Positions 7,705-14,743 of a stretch of DNA of 16,987 bases are shown in pieces (position 1 is the stretch's first letter; every line of letters starts with the position of its first letter). Source of the stretch: Marinosulfonomonas sp. (GTDB lineage Bacteria; Pseudomonadota; Alphaproteobacteria; Rhodobacterales; Rhodobacteraceae). The DNA lies in the NCBI GenBank assembly GCA_026989405.1, contig JALSJL010000254.1:1-16987 (forward strand), given 5' to 3'. Under the pieces are notes generated by a model. The model saw only the letters and a program-made list of their open reading frames with translations. It did no database searches and was not told the DNA's origin. A program made the position numbers and the translations under genes.

Positions 7705-7737
7705 GCCGCGTGCGGCCCACCGGGCAAGCCCCGCGGC
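7705..7737 (-). other. GC-rich inverted repeat directly after the permease gene
   Basis: GCCGCG (7705-7710) and CGCGGC (7732-7737) are perfect complements around a 21-nt GC-rich spacer, immediately after the permease stop codon in its direction of transcription. It may protect or end that mRNA. No T-run follows it directly, so an intrinsic terminator is not established. Confidence 0.3.
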
Positions 7738-8559
7738 TCAACGCCCGGCCGACCAGCTGGCAGAGGCATGGGTGCGTGTGAAAAATTCACCCATCAAGCC
7801 GATCATGATCAGCGCCAGCGAAAGGACGATCGGATAGACCAGAGACGTATTGTGGGGATTATAGTTGATAAAGGTGAACCCACGGGCCTGGTCGATACTG
7901 TGAAACAGCGGGTTCCAGGAAAACATTGCCAGCATCTTCGGCGGCAACGTGTTTGCCAGCACCATTTTGCCGGAGGCGATCATGTTCGCCCGCATGTAAA
8001 TGGTCGAGACGATTCCGATGAAGCCCGGAAACCAGGGCTTGGCGGCAAGGAACACCATCCCCACCGCGACGCCGGAAAACCAGGCAACCAGGAACATCGC
8101 CAGCGCGCCAACCGGGTCAACGATCGTGAAAGGGGTCCAGAGCGTATAATACAGCGTCAGAATCACCAGCATGGACAGCAATTGAAGGTAAAGCGATGCC
8201 ATGGCGGCCGATGAGATCGCCACCACCGTATTCATGGGCACATGCTGCATCATGGGCGATGTCGGCCCTTCGGCACCAATCACCGCGCCCATGGCCTTGG
8301 TGTGGGTCATGAACAGGAACACGCCGGTCATCATATACAACAGGAAATCGCCACGCACTGCCGCGGACCGCAGTCCGAGGACTGTGAACATCACAAAAAA
8401 CACGGCCACGAAAAGCATCGCCTGAAACATGTTCACGATCAGGCCGATCAGTGCATTCCCATGAGATTTTCTGATCTCGCGCACGGTCGCGTGGAAGATG
8501 AGCTCGAGCAGGTTGGCCGCCGACCCCAGTTTTGTAGTGCTGACCTTCGGTTGAAACAT
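7738..8559 (-). CDS. ABC-2 type permease, polysaccharide (capsule) export family
   Basis: A 273-residue integral membrane protein with about six predicted transmembrane segments (roughly 36-62, 70-88, 112-138, 148-171, 178-195 and 240-260). A cytoplasmic N-terminal stretch enters the membrane after TVREIRKSHGNALIGL, a layout shared with KpsM/Wzm-type permeases that move capsule or O-antigen chains across the inner membrane. The C-terminal WNPLFHSIDQARG sequence is also characteristic of this group (compare the NPL motif in KpsM-like proteins). The partner ATPase (KpsT/Wzt type) is not in the window: downstream lies dnaK and upstream a divergent cysQ. It must be encoded elsewhere or shared. 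Start at 8559 has only a weak ribosome site, but no other Met fits before the first membrane segment. The Kdo and sugar-nucleotide genes nearby support a polysaccharide substrate. Confidence 0.85.
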   Translation of the reverse strand: MFQPKVSTTKLGSAANLLELIFHATVREIRKSHGNALIGLIVNMFQAMLFVAVFFVMFTVLGLRSAAVRGDFLLYMMTGVFLFMTHTKAMGAVIGAEGPTSPMMQHVPMNTVVAISSAAMASLYLQLLSMLVILTLYYTLWTPFTIVDPVGALAMFLVAWFSGVAVGMVFLAAKPWFPGFIGIVSTIYMRANMIASGKMVLANTLPPKMLAMFSWNPLFHSIDQARGFTFINYNPHNTSLVYPIVLSLALIMIGLMGEFFTRTHASASWSAGR

Positions 8560-8634
8560 TCAGTGCCCAGTTCTGCCTTGTGCTGAAGTGTTCCGCTTTG
8601 TTGCTCGGAATTCTTGCTGTTCGTTTAGCGGGGC

Positions 8635-8663
8635 ATCATAAGAGGAAAAATCGGATTGTTCAA
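8635..8663 (-). promoter_or_regulatory. Candidate promoter of the ABC permease gene
   Basis: Minus-strand TTGAAC (8658-8663) and TATGAT (8635-8640), spaced by exactly 17 bp, match the sigma-70 pattern well. Transcription would start near 8628 and leave a leader of about 70 nt. It lies in the 139-bp gap between the divergent permease and cysQ-like genes; I see only a weak plus-strand candidate in the same gap (TTGCTG near 8613 with CATAAG near 8636). Confidence 0.5.
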
Positions 8664-8684
8664 ACCGGCCAATGAATGAACCCC

Positions 8685-8690
8685 TTGGAG
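8685..8690 (+). promoter_or_regulatory. Ribosome binding site of the cysQ-like gene
   Basis: TTGGAG lies 8 nt before the ATG at 8699 and decides the start. The upstream in-frame ATG at 8672 has no comparable site. Confidence 0.6.
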
Positions 8691-8698
8691 TAAACTGT

Positions 8699-9499
8699 AT
8701 GAATTTCGGGCAATTGGAAAAGGTCATGCGCAGGTTGGCGCTTGAGGCCGGTGATCGGATCATGGCGATTTACGAATCAGATGATTTCGATATTCGCTCA
8801 AAGTCGGACGCGAGCCCCGTGACCGCAGCCGATGAAGCGGCTGATGCGCTGATCTCGAAGGGTCTGCGCGAGGCTTTTCCCGACGTCACGCTGATTACCG
8901 AAGAACAGGCCGATTCGCATGAGCGGAAAGCTGATACATTCCTGATTGTCGACCCGCTTGACGGAACCAAAGAGTTCATCAAGCGGCGCGGAGATTTCAC
9001 GGTCAACATCGCCTATGTCGACTCTGGGGTGCCTGTGCGGGGCGTCGTGTATGCCCCGGCAAAACGGCGTCTGTTTTTCACGGACGCCGCCGGCAACTCG
9101 GTTGAAGAAGTCGGGCCATTTCAAAAAGACGCCGTCGGAACCCTGCGCCCCATCCATGTGTCCGAACCAGACAACGATGCCCTGGTCGTCGTGGCTTCCA
9201 AGTCGCATCGCGATCAGGCCACCGATGACTATATCGCGAAATACGCGACGGCCGGGATGACCGGCGCGGGATCGTCGCTCAAATTCTGCCTGGTGGCGAC
9301 GGGCGAAGCCGATCTTTACCCCCGGCTGGGGCGCACGATGGAATGGGATACCGCGGCCGGCCATGCCGTTTTGGCCGGCGCGGGCGGCAAGGTCGTGCGA
9401 TTTGATGATCACACGCCGCTGACCTACGGAAAGCCGGGCTATGAGAACCCGTTTTTCATCGCTCATGCGCCGGGTGTAAAATTGAAGGCTGCGCGATGA
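8699..9499 (+). CDS. cysQ: 3'(2'),5'-bisphosphate nucleotidase, CysQ type
   Basis: A 266-residue enzyme of the inositol-monophosphatase superfamily. CysQ hydrolyses 3'-phosphoadenosine 5'-phosphate (PAP), the by-product of PAPS use, to AMP and phosphate. Metal-site residues are visible: EE at 68-69, the DPLDGT motif at 85-90 (here in VDPLDGTKEF, where the KEF ending is typical of CysQ rather than SuhB), and WDTAAGHAVL at 216-225. The ATG at 8699 is preferred over the one at 8672 because of its ribosome site. The stop overlaps the start of the KdsB-like gene (ATGA at 9496-9499), so the two are translationally coupled. A sulfotransferase lies at the end of the same gene series, and PAP removal would keep such an enzyme from product inhibition. 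An inositol-phosphate substrate is the main alternative. Confidence 0.93.
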   Translation: MNFGQLEKVMRRLALEAGDRIMAIYESDDFDIRSKSDASPVTAADEAADALISKGLREAFPDVTLITEEQADSHERKADTFLIVDPLDGTKEFIKRRGDFTVNIAYVDSGVPVRGVVYAPAKRRLFFTDAAGNSVEEVGPFQKDAVGTLRPIHVSEPDNDALVVVASKSHRDQATDDYIAKYATAGMTGAGSSLKFCLVATGEADLYPRLGRTMEWDTAAGHAVLAGAGGKVVRFDDHTPLTYGKPGYENPFFIAHAPGVKLKAAR

Positions 9500-10296
9500 A
9501 GACACTTGTCGTCATTCCCGCGCGGTTCGCTTCGGTCCGGTATCCGGGCAAGCCTCTGGTGGAACTGCGTGGAGCAACCGGAAAAAGCAAAAGCCTGATA
9601 CAGCGATCCTGGGAAGCGGCCACGGGCGTTACGGGTGTCGATCGCGTGATCGTGGCAACCGACGATGACCGCATCGCGCAGAAGGCCAAGAGTTTCGGGG
9701 CGGAGGTGGTGTTCACGTCTTCGGATTGTCGCAACGGGACCGAGCGCTGCGCTGAAGCGCTGGACAGGATCGGCGGTGGTTTTGACACGGTCGTCAACCT
9801 GCAAGGCGATGCGCCGCTGACGCCGCCGTGGTTTATCGAGCAGTTGGTCAGCGCCTTGCAGGCCGACGAAGCGGCCGTTATCGCCACCCCCGTGCTGCGC
9901 TGTGACGGCGCCGCTCTGGGCGGTTTGCTGAATGATCGCCGGGCCGGACGTGTCGGAGGCACGACGGCGGTGTTTGATCGCAACATGCGTGGGCTGTATT
10001 TCTCGAAAGAAGTGATCCCCTTCACCTCGGGACGGTTCGAAGACGATGAGCCGACGCCGGTTTTCCACCATGTCGGCGTTTATGCCTATCGGCCTGACGG
10101 CCTGCGCGCCTATCCTTCCTGGCCGATCGGTCCGCTTGAAAAACTGGAAGGCCTGGAGCAGTTGAGGTTCCTGGAGCAGGGGCGCCCGGTGCTGTGTGTG
10201 GAAGTTGACGCGCGGGGCCGGAAGTTCTGGGAACTGAACAACCCCGAGGATGTTCCCACCCTGGAAGCCATGATGGCCGGGATGGGCATGGAGTAG
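9496..10296 (+). CDS. kdsB: 3-deoxy-manno-octulosonate (CMP-Kdo) cytidylyltransferase, KdsB/KpsU-like
   Basis: A 266-residue cytidylyltransferase. Members activate Kdo with CTP to CMP-Kdo for LPS inner core or for the Kdo linker of exported capsules. The N-terminal nucleotide loop VVIPARFASVRYPGKPLV (5-22), VATDDDRIAQ (53-62), GTER (81-84) and NLQGDAPLTP (101-110, with Asp105 at the metal site) follow the KdsB pattern, as does the C-terminal PLEKLEGLEQLRFLEQG. One key difference stands out: where typical KdsB has DTPED near the C-terminus, this protein reads NNPED (248-252), so the usual second metal-binding Asp is Asn248. A few extra residues also follow LVELRG. It may be a divergent paralogue with a related sugar acid as substrate, or a functional variant. 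It starts within the cysQ stop codon; galU follows after a 266-bp gap. Confidence 0.85.
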   Translation: MKTLVVIPARFASVRYPGKPLVELRGATGKSKSLIQRSWEAATGVTGVDRVIVATDDDRIAQKAKSFGAEVVFTSSDCRNGTERCAEALDRIGGGFDTVVNLQGDAPLTPPWFIEQLVSALQADEAAVIATPVLRCDGAALGGLLNDRRAGRVGGTTAVFDRNMRGLYFSKEVIPFTSGRFEDDEPTPVFHHVGVYAYRPDGLRAYPSWPIGPLEKLEGLEQLRFLEQGRPVLCVEVDARGRKFWELNNPEDVPTLEAMMAGMGME

Positions 10297-10562
10297 GCCT
10301 GCGCCGCTGGTTTACGCCCAGGCTGTGAACAATCCTGCCGGGGCCGACTTTTCGTTGCCCGGTTGACGGGGTGAACTGGGGGCTTGTGTTGCTTTGCCCT
10401 GCCAATTTTGAAATAGTGGTCAAAGATAACGAGGGTTACGGTTGGCGGATGTGACGTGATCGCCATTTGAGTTTCGAAGTTCCGGTTTCCAGGAAGAATT
10501 TCGGGTATGTGAATGGGCCGTATTTTGGCCGTAACCAGTATGATATGAGCGAGGCGCATGAG
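10297..10562 (+). other. Intergenic stretch between the KdsB-like gene and galU
   Basis: This 266-bp gap has no supported gene. It holds weak inverted repeats, CTGG/CCAG (10307-10310 and 10318-10321) and CCGGG/CCCGG around 10341-10362. A more AT-rich patch near 10395-10430 may contain the galU promoter, but I found no -35/-10 pair good enough to call. The galU frame is open through the right half from a TTG at 10467, without family similarity or a ribosome site. Confidence 0.35.
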
Positions 10563-11459
10563 ATGAATCGACGCGTAACCAAGGCAATTTTTCCGGTGGC
10601 GGGGCTGGGAACCAGGTTTTTGCCGGCCACCAAGTCCATCCCGAAAGAGATCATGACGCTGGTTGACCGCCCGCTGATCCAGTATGCGATCGATGAAGCG
10701 CGTGCCGCCGGGATCAAGGAATTCATCTTTGTGACCTCGCGCGGCAAAGGCGCCTTGGAAGACTACTTTGACCATTCCCCGATTCTTGAGGATTCGCTGC
10801 GCAGCAAGGGCAAGACGGACCTGTTGGAGACGTTGGAAAACACCAATATGGAAAGTGGTGCGATTGCCTATATTCGCCAGCACAAGGCGTTGGGGCTGGG
10901 TCACGCGGTATGGTGCGCGCGGCGCCTCATCGCATCAGATGAGCCATTTGCCGTCATCCTGCCCGACGATGTCATCGCGGGCGACAAGCCCTGCCTGCAG
11001 CAAATGGTGGAGGCCTATGAGGAAAGTGGCGGCTGCATGGTCGCGGCCATGGAGGTGCCCCCATCGGCGGCCTCGTCATACGGTATCCTTGATGTCGAGA
11101 ACGACTTTGGATCAATGGTTTCCGTGCGTGGAATGGTCGAGAAACCCGAGCCAGGAAAAGCGCCGTCCGAACTGGCCGTTATCGGGCGCTACATACTTGC
11201 GCCGAGTGTGCTGGAGAATCTCAGCCGTCTGGGCTCCGGGGCCGGGGGTGAAATTCAGCTGACCGATGCCATCGCCGCAGAAATCCGCGCCGGGCGCGAC
11301 GTGTTCGGCTACCGGTTTCGTGGTCAGCGGTTCGATTGCGGATCAAAGGCGGGCTTTCTGCAGGCGACAGTGGCCTTCGGGCTGGCCCGCGAAGAACTGC
11401 GGGACGAATTTGCCGCCTACTTGCGTGAAATGACCTCACTGCCGCACGCTGCGCAGTAG
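10563..11459 (+). CDS. galU: UTP--glucose-1-phosphate uridylyltransferase
   Basis: A 298-residue enzyme that makes UDP-glucose from UTP and glucose 1-phosphate, the precursor for most glucose- and galactose-containing surface glycans. The family signature is clear: AIFPVAGLGTRFLPATKSIPKE (7-28) with the nucleotide loop, VDRPLIQYAIDEA, LGLGHAVWCA (110-119), VILPDDV (131-137), MVEKPEP (191-197) and the C-terminal GEIQLTDAI (229-237). The length fits bacterial GalU. The ATG at 10563 is preceded by GAGG at 10551-10554 with 8-nt spacing. Upstream in-frame starts at 10467 (TTG) and 10545 (ATG) add residues outside the family. galE starts 18 bp after the stop, so the two are surely co-transcribed. 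Confidence 0.96.
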   Translation: MNRRVTKAIFPVAGLGTRFLPATKSIPKEIMTLVDRPLIQYAIDEARAAGIKEFIFVTSRGKGALEDYFDHSPILEDSLRSKGKTDLLETLENTNMESGAIAYIRQHKALGLGHAVWCARRLIASDEPFAVILPDDVIAGDKPCLQQMVEAYEESGGCMVAAMEVPPSAASSYGILDVENDFGSMVSVRGMVEKPEPGKAPSELAVIGRYILAPSVLENLSRLGSGAGGEIQLTDAIAAEIRAGRDVFGYRFRGQRFDCGSKAGFLQATVAFGLAREELRDEFAAYLREMTSLPHAAQ

Positions 11460-11477
11460 GCGTTCGCGGAGGTCCGG

Positions 11478-12461
11478 GTGAAAAACATTCTGGTCACTGG
11501 CGGCGCAGGCTATATTGGATCGCACGCCTGCAAGGTGCTGCGGGAAAACGGCTACACGCCGGTGGCTTTTGACAATCTTGCAACCGGTTGGCAGGACGCC
11601 GTCAGGTTCGGCCCGTTTGAACATGGCGACCTGTGTGATCGTGACCGCCTTGATCAGGTTTTCGAAAGATATCACCCGCACGCAGTCATGCATTTTGCGG
11701 CGCTCAGCCAGGTCGGAGAAAGCGTTGAAAAGCCGGGCCTGTACTGGCGAAACAATGTTCTGGGCTCCCTGAATCTCATTGAGGCGGCGGTTGCGGCGGA
11801 TTGCAGGAAACTGGTGTTTTCCTCGACCTGTGCGACTTATGGCGATCAGGACGGCGTGGTTCTTGATGAAGACAGTTCGCAGTATCCGGCAAATTCCTAC
11901 GGCTCATCGAAACGGGCAATCGAAGAGATGCTGCGTGACTTTGAGGCCGCGCATGGGCTCAGGAGTGTGACATTCCGCTATTTCAATGTTGCGGGTGCTG
12001 ACCCGGAGGCGGAGGTGGGTGAATTTCACCGGCCAGAGACCCATTTGATCCCGCTCATTCTGGATGTCATTGAAGGCAAACGCGCAGACCTGACAATTTT
12101 TGGAACCGACTATGACACGCCGGACGGAACCTGCATTCGCGACTATGTGCATGTGATGGATCTGGTCGATGCCCATGTTCTTGGTTTGAAGTGGTTGGAA
12201 GATGGAAACCCCAGCCGGGTTTTCAACCTCGGGACCGGGCACGGGTTTTCGGTGCGCGAGGTGGTTGATGAGGTTCGTCGGGTCACCAACAAGGCCATTG
12301 CCTGCAAAGAAGGTCCGCGCCGGGATGGCGACTGCGCGAAACTGGTGTCGGGCAGCGATCGCGCAATCAGGGAGCTTGGATGGCGCCCGGATCGAAGTTC
12401 TTTGGAGCGCATGGTTGCCGATGCCTGGAAATGGCATCAGAAAGGTGGCTACAGTTCCTGA
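11478..12461 (+). CDS. galE: UDP-glucose 4-epimerase
   Basis: A 327-residue short-chain dehydrogenase-type epimerase that interconverts UDP-glucose and UDP-galactose with bound NAD. The Rossmann motif GGAGYIG gives the Gly8/Gly11/Gly14 pattern. The catalytic set is intact: SST at 115-117 and Tyr141-x-x-x-Lys145 in NSYGSSK. RYFNVAGADP and CIRDYVHVMDL are also GalE hallmarks. The start is GTG at 11478 with GGAGG at 11468-11472, 5 nt upstream. It uses the product of the preceding galU. Activity on N-acetylated UDP-sugars cannot be ruled out. A glycosyltransferase gene follows after about 30 bp. Confidence 0.96.
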   Translation: MKNILVTGGAGYIGSHACKVLRENGYTPVAFDNLATGWQDAVRFGPFEHGDLCDRDRLDQVFERYHPHAVMHFAALSQVGESVEKPGLYWRNNVLGSLNLIEAAVAADCRKLVFSSTCATYGDQDGVVLDEDSSQYPANSYGSSKRAIEEMLRDFEAAHGLRSVTFRYFNVAGADPEAEVGEFHRPETHLIPLILDVIEGKRADLTIFGTDYDTPDGTCIRDYVHVMDLVDAHVLGLKWLEDGNPSRVFNLGTGHGFSVREVVDEVRRVTNKAIACKEGPRRDGDCAKLVSGSDRAIRELGWRPDRSSLERMVADAWKWHQKGGYSS

Positions 12462-12491
12462 CCGATAGTGTGCCGCAAGCGGGGGCCGACA

Positions 12492-13556
12492 ATGCGCGAC
12501 TTATGGCTTGCATACAAGATGCGCTGGAAGCGCCGCAGACTGCTGTTCAGGGCATGGCGTAAACGGCGCCAGCTGGAATCGGTTGCCGACCGGACAGGCC
12601 TTGTCGGGTCCGGTCACCTGTTGCTGTTCTCTACCGTCCGAAATGAACTTGCCCGGCTCCCCTTTTTTCTGGACCACTATCGCGGGCAGGGGGTCGATCA
12701 TTTTCTGATCGTGGACAATGACAGCGACGACGGAACGACGGCCTACCTGGAAGCGCAACCCGATGTCTCGCTCTGGCGCACGTCCGAAAGCTACAAACGC
12801 GCACGGTTCGGAATGGATTGGCTGACCGTTCTTCAGGCCCGGCACGGTCATGGACACTGGTGCCTGACTGTTGATGCGGACGAATTGTTCATTTTTCCGC
12901 ACCACGATGAATGTCGGCTTGATGATCTGACTCGATGGCTGGACCAACAGGGCCGTCGGTCGATGGGTGCCATCATGCTGGATCTTTACCCGAAGGGCCG
13001 CCTGAGCGATGTGCAATACCAGCCGGGGCAGGACCCGACCGAGATACTGCAGTGGTTTGACCGCGGGAACTATGAAACCAGGTTCCAGCCCGCCCTGAAC
13101 AACCAACTGGTGCGCGGCGGGGTTCGGAGCCGCGTGTTCTTCGCAGCGGACCCGGCGCGCGCGCCCACGTTATCCAAGATACCGCTGGTCAAGTGGGACC
13201 GAAGGTTTGTCTATGTCAGTTCGACCCATTCGCTCTTGCCGCCGCGGCTGAACAGGGTGCGCCCGGAACAAGTGCCAGATATTGTGACAGGGGTTCTGCT
13301 GCACACCAAGTTTCTGCATATGGTCATCGGGAAATCCCTGGAAGACAAGAACCGAAAACAGCATTTCGAAAACGGTGAGCTGTTTCGTGAATATTACAAT
13401 GGGCTGATTGCCGATCCGACTTTCTGGACCGCCAGCTCCGTCAGGTATTCCGGGTGGCAACAGCTGGAAGATATTGGCCTGATGTCCGGGGGCGGCTGGC
13501 GGTCGGGTCAGACCGCGACCTCAAATGGTGGCGGGCCCGTCGGCGGCAAGGACTGA
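12492..13556 (+). CDS. Family 2-like glycosyltransferase, first tandem copy
   Basis: A 354-residue protein of the GT-A fold, similar to the Glyco_tranf_2_4 type of family 2. A strongly basic N-terminus (residues 8-27 hold about ten Lys/Arg) precedes the catalytic domain, which opens with LLLFSTVRNE (43-52), then VDNDSDDGT (74-82) for nucleotide-sugar binding and VDADELF (127-133) as the DxD-type metal motif. No membrane segment is evident, so it probably works on the cytoplasmic face of the inner membrane. The donor sugar is unknown. The paralogue downstream matches along most of its length: 41 of 69 residues are identical over residues 43-111. A glycine-rich tail of about 20 residues (after GLMS, 329-332) is unique to this copy. 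The ATG at 12492 is preferred; a GTG eight codons upstream has no ribosome site. It follows galE closely. Confidence 0.87.
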   Translation: MRDLWLAYKMRWKRRRLLFRAWRKRRQLESVADRTGLVGSGHLLLFSTVRNELARLPFFLDHYRGQGVDHFLIVDNDSDDGTTAYLEAQPDVSLWRTSESYKRARFGMDWLTVLQARHGHGHWCLTVDADELFIFPHHDECRLDDLTRWLDQQGRRSMGAIMLDLYPKGRLSDVQYQPGQDPTEILQWFDRGNYETRFQPALNNQLVRGGVRSRVFFAADPARAPTLSKIPLVKWDRRFVYVSSTHSLLPPRLNRVRPEQVPDIVTGVLLHTKFLHMVIGKSLEDKNRKQHFENGELFREYYNGLIADPTFWTASSVRYSGWQQLEDIGLMSGGGWRSGQTATSNGGGPVGGKD

Positions 13557-13732
13557 CGACGGGTTGGAGCAGGAACAATAAACGAATGCTTGTTTGAATG
13601 TAGCCATTTGCTAAATAATGGCAGGCAAGCTGTGAATGGCCGGCCTGGCAGCGGAATTTGGCATCGCCATGCAATTTCGTGTCGTGTTAACGATGGTCAT
13701 GTAGGCAGAGGCAGGAAACCGAAAGGCCTGAA
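13557..13732 (+). promoter_or_regulatory. AT-richer gap between the two glycosyltransferases, with inverted repeat
   Basis: This 176-bp gap breaks the otherwise tight gene series. It contains a perfect 6-bp inverted repeat, GCCATT (13603-13608) and AATGGC (13617-13622), around an AT-rich 8-nt centre. TTGTTT (13590-13595) lies 16 bp upstream of TAAATA (13612-13617), so a weak promoter overlapping the repeat is possible. GAAAGG (13721-13726) is the likely ribosome site for the TTG start at 13733. Confidence 0.3.
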
Positions 13733-14743
13733 TTGAGTGCCATTGAATCATACCGGCTCCGGCTTCGCCGCAAAAGGTGGCAAGCGCGCGCCTTTCGCAA
13801 ACGGCGTGAACTTGGCCTGGTGAAGAACCGCTCAAGACAGGTTCAGCCCGACGACATCCTGCTTTTTGCGACAATGCGCAACGAACGTATCCGGCTTCCG
13901 TATTTCCTGAAATATTACAGAGACCTGGGCGTGAACCATTTTTTTGTCGTCGACAATGACTCGAATGATGGGTCGCGCGAATATCTGGCCGACCAGGATG
14001 ACGTGACCTTGTTCCATACCCGCGCCAGCTACCGGCAGGCCCGGTTCGGAACCGATTGGCTGAACCATCTTTTGCGGCGCTACGGCACCGGGCATTGGGT
14101 TCTGGTTGTCGATGTGGATGAGTTTTTCGTCTATCCGTTTTGTGACACCCGGCCAATTCGCGCGTTGACGGATTGGCTGGACGACACCGGCGCCCGGTCG
14201 TTTTCGGCAATGCTTGTCGACATGTATCCAAAGGGTCCGATCGGGGCGCAGAAATACTGCGAAGGCCAGGACCCGCTGGAAATCGTTCAGTGGTTCGACA
14301 GCGGGAACTACATGGTTTCCAAAAACGAAGAATATCAGAATCTCTGGGTTCAGGGCGGGCCGCGGGCGCGCCTGTTCTTCCCCGATGAGCCGGAAGTCGC
14401 GCCGGCCCTGAACAAGATTCCGCTGGTCAGATGGGAAAGCAAGTTTGTCTTTGCCAACTCGACGCACATGCTTTTGCCGCGCGGCCTGAACCTTGTGTAT
14501 GATGAACTGGGGGGTGAAAAACCAAGTGGGGCCCTGCTTCACGCCAAGTTTCTGGACACGTTTCTGGCCAAGACCGAAGAAGAAGTTCAGCGCGCCGAGC
14601 ACTATGCCGGCAGCCGCGAATATCGCGCTTATGCCGAGCATCTGAAAGACTCTCCGGTCATCTGGTGCAAGTGGTCCGAAAAATACATCAACTGGCGCCA
14701 ACTTGAAATTCTGGGGCTCATGTCAAAAGGAAACTGGGCATGA
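13733..14743 (+). CDS. Family 2-like glycosyltransferase, second tandem copy
   Basis: A 336-residue paralogue of the preceding glycosyltransferase. It has the same plan: a basic N-terminus (Arg/Lys-rich residues 8-26), ILLFATMRNE (42-51), VDNDSNDGS (73-81), the metal motif VDVDEFF (126-132), MYPKG (164-168), and EIVQWFDSGNY (183-193), the last two shared almost exactly with copy one. Both copies keep the catalytic-type Asp residues, so both look active. The start is a TTG at 13733, 6 nt after GAAAGG; no ATG or GTG occurs in frame between it and the upstream stop at 13688, so a rare start codon is needed. The gene ends by overlapping the Branch-type gene by 4 bp (ATGA, 14740-14743), which argues that the two act together. 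Donor and acceptor are unknown. Confidence 0.88.
   Translation: MSAIESYRLRLRRKRWQARAFRKRRELGLVKNRSRQVQPDDILLFATMRNERIRLPYFLKYYRDLGVNHFFVVDNDSNDGSREYLADQDDVTLFHTRASYRQARFGTDWLNHLLRRYGTGHWVLVVDVDEFFVYPFCDTRPIRALTDWLDDTGARSFSAMLVDMYPKGPIGAQKYCEGQDPLEIVQWFDSGNYMVSKNEEYQNLWVQGGPRARLFFPDEPEVAPALNKIPLVRWESKFVFANSTHMLLPRGLNLVYDELGGEKPSGALLHAKFLDTFLAKTEEEVQRAEHYAGSREYRAYAEHLKDSPVIWCKWSEKYINWRQLEILGLMSKGNWA

Noticed and set aside
7505..7737. A CIRCE element (HrcA operator) upstream of dnaK
   Set aside because: I looked for TTAGCACTC-N9-GAGTGCTAA or a close variant and did not see one.
10467..10562. Longer GalU starting at TTG 10467 or ATG 10545
   Set aside because: The extra residues do not belong to GalU and lack a ribosome site; ATG 10563 has GAGG at proper distance.
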